Of a stretch of DNA of 57,001 nt, positions 53,904 to 57,001 are shown one piece after another. The DNA comes from a bacterium (GTDB lineage Bacteria; Sumerlaeota; Sumerlaeia; SLMS01): assembly GCA_016125005.1 (NCBI GenBank), contig WGMQ01000064.1:1-57001 (forward strand). Direction: 5' to 3'. Position 1 is the stretch's first letter; each line of letters begins with the position of its first letter. Below the pieces are notes generated by a model that saw nothing but the letters and a program-made list of their open reading frames with translations, was not told the origin of the DNA and did not search any database. The translations under genes were made by a program, and so were the position numbers.

Positions 53904-54659
53904 ATGACCCCGCACCAACCGGATCCCCAAGCAATCTCAGACGTCGCCCGCCTGTTATCTGAGGCGCCCCGAGTCGTCGTGCTCACCGGCGCGGGTATCT
54001 CGGCCGAAAGCGGCCTCCCCACCTTTCGCGGCGCCGATGGCATCTGGAAGAGCCTTCGCCCCGAGGAAATGGCCAGCGTCGACGGCTTCAGCCGCGATCC
54101 CGCCACCTGCTGGGCCTGGTACCAGCACCGTCGCCGCGCCTACCACGCCGCCGAGCCCAACGCAGGGCACCTGGCCCTCGCCGAGATCGCCCGCCGCGTG
54201 GCCGACTTTACCCTGATCACGCAAAACGTCGACCGGTTGCACCAACGCGCCGGAAACAGCGCCGTCATCGAACTGCACGGCAACGCCATCGAGAACCACT
54301 GTTTCCGTTGCGGGGAACCCGCCGGGGCCGTTTCTGCAGAGAGCGACGATTTGGTGCCGTGCAGCCACTGCGGCGGCTGGCTGCGCCCATCGGTCGTTTG
54401 GTTTGGCGAGATGCTCCCCGTCGACGCGCTGGAGAAAGCCGCGCAGGCAGCGCGCTCCGCCACCGTGTTCCTGAGCATCGGCACCTCGGCCCAGGTTTAT
54501 CCCGCCGCGCAGCTCCCCGTGCTGGCCCATCACCGCGGCGCCACGCTCATCGAGATCAACCCCGAGCCCACCTCCATTACCCATCTGGCGCGCCATCACT
54601 TCCGAGCGCCGTCGGGAACGGTTCTCCCGCAGATTGTGGCAGCCCTCCCCGGGGCATGA
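53904..54659 (+). CDS. cobB: NAD-dependent protein deacylase (sirtuin, class III/CobB type)
   Basis: 251 aa. 'VVVLTGAGISAESGLPTFRG' (25-44), 'LITQNVDRLHQRAG', catalytic His in 'IELHGN', zinc cysteines at 133, 136, 152 and 155, and 'IGTSAQVYPAAQLP'. Tyr73 and Arg76 (WYQHR) match the Y-x-x-R pair that lets CobB/SIRT5 take succinyl- and malonyl-lysine. It acts in the cytosol on acylated lysines. Divergent from htrA. Confidence 0.94.
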   Translation: MTPHQPDPQAISDVARLLSEAPRVVVLTGAGISAESGLPTFRGADGIWKSLRPEEMASVDGFSRDPATCWAWYQHRRRAYHAAEPNAGHLALAEIARRVADFTLITQNVDRLHQRAGNSAVIELHGNAIENHCFRCGEPAGAVSAESDDLVPCSHCGGWLRPSVVWFGEMLPVDALEKAAQAARSATVFLSIGTSAQVYPAAQLPVLAHHRGATLIEINPEPTSITHLARHHFRAPSGTVLPQIVAALPGA

Positions 54660-54732
54660 AAAAAAACGACATGGCTCGTTTTTCGTCCTTGACCCACCCC
54701 CCTCGATTAGGGCTTCCTTTCGCTCCCGTCGA

Positions 54733-54809
54733 GCGGGACTAGCTCAGTTGGCTAGAGCGCCACCTTGCCAAGGTGGAGGTCGCGGGTTCGAGCCCCGTGT
54801 CCCGCTCCA
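54733..54809 (+). tRNA. tRNA-Gly (anticodon GCC)
   Basis: 77 nt cloverleaf: acceptor GCGGGAC/GTCCCGC, D-arm GCTC..GAGC, anticodon stem CCACC/GGTGG with loop TTGCCAA (anticodon GCC at 54767-54769), T-arm GCGGG TTCGAGC CCCGT, discriminator T and encoded CCA. Confidence 0.97.
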
Positions 54810-54824
54810 TTCAAATCTGCTACC

Positions 54825-54857
54825 AAAACGCGCCCCGCTTGGGGCGCGTTTTTCTTT
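54825..54857 (+). terminator. Intrinsic terminator after tRNA-Gly
   Basis: A 12-bp stem (54825-54836 with 54841-54852) with loop GCTT and a T-rich tail lies 15 nt past the tRNA. Confidence 0.93.
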
Positions 54858-54940
54858 TCCCCCGCCCGCCAGCCCTCCGGCGGCCAATGGGTACCGTCGG
54901 AGGGGAGCGGACGGTGCGACTCCTTTACCGTTGGGGGGCC

Positions 54941-56326
54941 TTAGGGCGTCGGCGTGTCGCTTGGAAGCGTCTTGATCGTGTGATCGTCGGCGACTTGCAC
55001 TTGCTTGTTCTCGTCGATATAGACAAGGCGGGTTCGGATGCTGTCGGGGGTCACGTCGACGAGGACGCAGGCGATTGTCTTTACTTCCTTCTCGTTGGAG
55101 TGTTCCTGGCTCGAGTAGGTGTAGGCCAGTTTGTCGGCGTTGGCGGTGAGCGGGCCCGCTTTCACGCCGCGTTCGCCGTCGGCGGAGGGGGCGACCATGT
55201 AGACGGTGCCGGTCCCATCAGCGACCACCTGGTCCGCGCGGAGCGTATGGGTGCGCTGGTAGACGTGGTTGTTGCCGGAGAGCGCCAAGGTCACGTTGTG
55301 CGTGTCGCAGAAGTCCTTCCAGTTGCCATACCAACTCGTGCGCCCGTTGCGGCCGTCGAACCACTGGTAGTGCTCGGCGATGAAAATGCGCTTGTACTTG
55401 CCTTTCTGTTGTTCGATGACGCTGGCCGCCCACGTCTTTGCGGCGGCTTCGGCTTCGGGGCTGGTTTTCATCTCCTCGTTGTTGAGGGTGATGATGAGCA
55501 CGTCACCGTAGATGAACCAGTAGCAGACGCCCTCCTGGCCCGCATAGCCGTTCCTCGGGTTGTTGTGGGTGACATCGAAGTACTCGTTGCTGCCGCCGTT
55601 GCGGCGCCGCATCCAGTCGTGGTTGCCGATGACGTCGGCGTACAGGTAGTTGGCGGCGAAGGGCTGGTTGAAGAAGTCAACCCAGAAGGAATAGCTGCCG
55701 CCCCACGCGACGACGTCGCCGGTGGAGAAGACAAAGTCGACGCTGGGCTCGATCTTGAGCGCCGCGTCGACCACGCTGTTGAAGTTCTTCACGCGGCTGG
55801 GGATCGGCGTGTATCCATGCAGGTCACTGATCCAAAGGAAGGTGAACTCGCTGGCCCCGGCGGTCTTGAAGTAGCGCGTCTCGTCGTCACCCGTGATCTT
55901 GTACTTGTACTCGGTGTCCGGCTTGAGGCCGGTCAAGTTCACGCCGTAATCGAGGAACTTGGCCTCCTCCTTCCAGTCCTTGCCATCGGGTGTTTTCGAG
56001 TCGATGCCGTCGAACACGTCGGACTGGGTTGATGCTCCCGGGACCGTGATCGCGTTGGCCCAGGCCTCGTCCCCCTTCGTGGTATAGACAAGCGCGCAGC
56101 TCGTTTCCTCCAGGTCCGCGTGCCAGCCGATGTTGATCTGAGTGGAGCAATCCTCGCCGGGGTTGGCGGTAACGACGCGGATCTCGGCGTGGGCCGAGGT
56201 GGTCGCAAAACCGAGGAGCAGGGCGGCGAGCAGCGTGAGGTTCGACCGACCAGGGATGCTTGGCTGCGTCCTGCGTTTGAGTTCGTTCCCGGTGCGGGGG
56301 GTGATGGCTGGCAGGTTACTAATCAT
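54941..56326 (-). CDS. Purple-acid-phosphatase-like exported metallophosphoesterase
   Basis: 461 aa. A long N-terminal region includes a signal (about 28-48, ending TSAHAE). An N-terminal Fn3-like domain ('INIGWHADLEETSCALVYTTKG', 'LTGLKPDTEYKYKI') precedes a metallophosphatase domain: 'FLWISDLHGYTP', 'FVFSTGDVVAWGG', 'DVIGNHDWMRRRN', 'IFIAEHYQWF', 'LALSGNNHVYQRTHTLR'. This is the plant-type purple acid phosphatase layout. GGAGG lies about 9 nt before the ATG at 56326. It is divergent from the GH18-like gene, sharing a promoter region with a 16-bp palindrome. Confidence 0.85.
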   Translation of the reverse strand: MISNLPAITPRTGNELKRRTQPSIPGRSNLTLLAALLLGFATTSAHAEIRVVTANPGEDCSTQINIGWHADLEETSCALVYTTKGDEAWANAITVPGASTQSDVFDGIDSKTPDGKDWKEEAKFLDYGVNLTGLKPDTEYKYKITGDDETRYFKTAGASEFTFLWISDLHGYTPIPSRVKNFNSVVDAALKIEPSVDFVFSTGDVVAWGGSYSFWVDFFNQPFAANYLYADVIGNHDWMRRRNGGSNEYFDVTHNNPRNGYAGQEGVCYWFIYGDVLIITLNNEEMKTSPEAEAAAKTWAASVIEQQKGKYKRIFIAEHYQWFDGRNGRTSWYGNWKDFCDTHNVTLALSGNNHVYQRTHTLRADQVVADGTGTVYMVAPSADGERGVKAGPLTANADKLAYTYSSQEHSNEKEVKTIACVLVDVTPDSIRTRLVYIDENKQVQVADDHTIKTLPSDTPTP

Positions 56327-56466
56327 TGACTGAGTCCTCCCTGGATCTTGGGGGTCTGTTTGACGTTTCGCGGCGGCGGCGTCAAGTCGCGCATTTGGAC
56401 CGTGAGTGTCTGTGCCCGGCGAAATCGTCCCGATTGTGACGATCACGTGAAAAATGTTTGGTTCTG

Positions 56467-56482
56467 ACTTAATCGATTAAGT
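56467..56482. promoter_or_regulatory. 16-bp perfect palindrome, LacI-family-like operator
   Basis: ACTTAATCGATTAAGT is a perfect inverted repeat with central CG, the form of many LacI-family operators. It lies between divergent genes, 141 nt from the phosphatase start and 84 nt from the GH18-like start. Confidence 0.65.
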
Positions 56483-56565
56483 GTTGCGTTGGGTTGTTCC
56501 CCTCGTCTTTCATGCCAACAGTCGAAGACTGCACCGCGACAATCTCCCCCAGGAGCTTCCCCCCG

Positions 56566-57001
56566 ATGAAGCGACGAAATTTGGCATTTTCTGCGGCTGG
56601 AATCCTGATGGTCGGCATTGCTGGCGCCATGCCTCCGCCCCTGCCGCCTGACTATACCCGTCCAACCGAGGACATCGAAGCCATGGCGGCCCACCAGGCC
56701 GCGCGCAAGAGCAAGACGACGCCGGTGCGCAAGAGCACCAGCCCCACTGTCTCCCCCGAGTTTATTTCCTTCGCTTATCTGCAGAACGATGATGTGATTT
56801 TCCATACCCGCTGGCAGTCGCTGACTCACATCAGTTCCCTCTTTGTGGTCTTTGACGCGAACGGCAACTTCACCAACCGGGGCACCCGGTGGGACGGTCG
56901 TGCTCCCCAGCTTGCAGCCGGTGGTGATGCGGAGGCGGCAGGCGTCAAGGTCGTCATGGTGGTGAACTGCTTCGACGACGCCCCCGGCGGCGCCATCGAG
57001 C
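56566..57001 (+). CDS. GH18-like glycosyl hydrolase (N-terminal part, runs off window)
   Basis: The visible ~145 residues begin MKRRNLAFSAAGILMVG (signal peptide, GAM cleavage region). A basic Ser/Thr linker follows, then 'FISFAYLQNDDVIFHTRWQSLTHISSLFVVFDANGNF' and 'AAGVKVVMVVNCFDD', the first beta strands of a GH18 chitinase-type barrel ('LTHI...F..FD..G', 'GVKV...I'). Catalytic DxxDxDxE lies beyond the edge, so activity cannot be judged. AGGAG lies 10 nt before the ATG. The AT-rich palindrome at 56467 is a likely control site. Confidence 0.65.
   Translation, partial: MKRRNLAFSAAGILMVGIAGAMPPPLPPDYTRPTEDIEAMAAHQAARKSKTTPVRKSTSPTVSPEFISFAYLQNDDVIFHTRWQSLTHISSLFVVFDANGNFTNRGTRWDGRAPQLAAGGDAEAAGVKVVMVVNCFDDAPGGAIE

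Noticed and set aside
54733..54809. tRNA-Gly as the attachment site of the phage-derived genes
   Set aside because: It is 15 kb away, complete, and no duplicated 3' end is visible near the phage-derived genes.

Overview
The window is about 57 kb of GC-rich, densely coding bacterial chromosome. The pseudopilin (long conserved N-terminal helix, then 'VSRTKSDMRTTATALEAYY'), the TRL-like lipoproteins, the orphan MoxR ATPases and the many exported proteins fit an uncultured lineage of the Sumerlaeota/Hydrogenedentota/PVC-like kind. That placement is an inference; there is no rRNA or other diagnostic marker here.

Layout. 0-22.6 kb: a truncated Rpn-type nuclease, a lone secretin, a large membrane protein, a ROK repressor, purA, a spermidine-synthase-like membrane protein, an LTXXQ periplasmic protein, a nucleotidyltransferase, def-ruvA, a MoxR/5'-nucleotidase operon in unusual order, two TRL-like proteins, hisG, a pseudopilin and an abundant-looking exported protein. 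22.66-30.96 kb: seven minus-strand genes of phage origin (portal, protease/scaffold, decoration, major capsid, gp36-like, a gp37-like fusion, a 1009-aa hub-like protein). 31.15-37.83 kb: six host genes in mixed orientation (glycosidase-like lipoprotein, Ser/Thr kinase, exported protein, MoxR, BsuPI lipoprotein, PduL). 37.85-39.75 kb: the two missing phage genes, large terminase and a probable small terminase, on the same strand. 39.87-57 kb: host genes including a phosphodiesterase, ppiC, DUF1015, an ABC ATPase, dnaN, an OB-fold protein, a secreted endonuclease I, a histidine kinase coupled to tlyA, a membrane-tethered ECF sigma factor, htrA, a sirtuin, tRNA-Gly(GCC), a purple-acid-phosphatase-like protein and the start of a GH18-like protein.

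The most striking point is the phage-derived set. Gene order (TerS-TerL-portal-protease-decoration-capsid-gp36) is that of a Mu-like head module, yet it is split by 6.8 kb of host genes, has no integrase, transposase, lysis, tape-measure, sheath or tube gene, and has no recognisable attachment repeats. Both halves carry the same 30-nt upstream element (26/30 identical, 19 nt exactly so) made of 9-nt tandem units, placed 76-77 nt before the first start codon in each case. This points to a domesticated, co-regulated particle (gene-transfer-agent-like or another capsid-based device) rather than a decaying prophage. Function is not shown by sequence alone.

A second signal is the octamer GTATAGAC/GTCTATAC. 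I count 11 exact copies, six of them within 4 kb of the phage-derived genes. All lie inside genes in the same sense (GTCTATAC on the coding strand) and in more than one reading frame.
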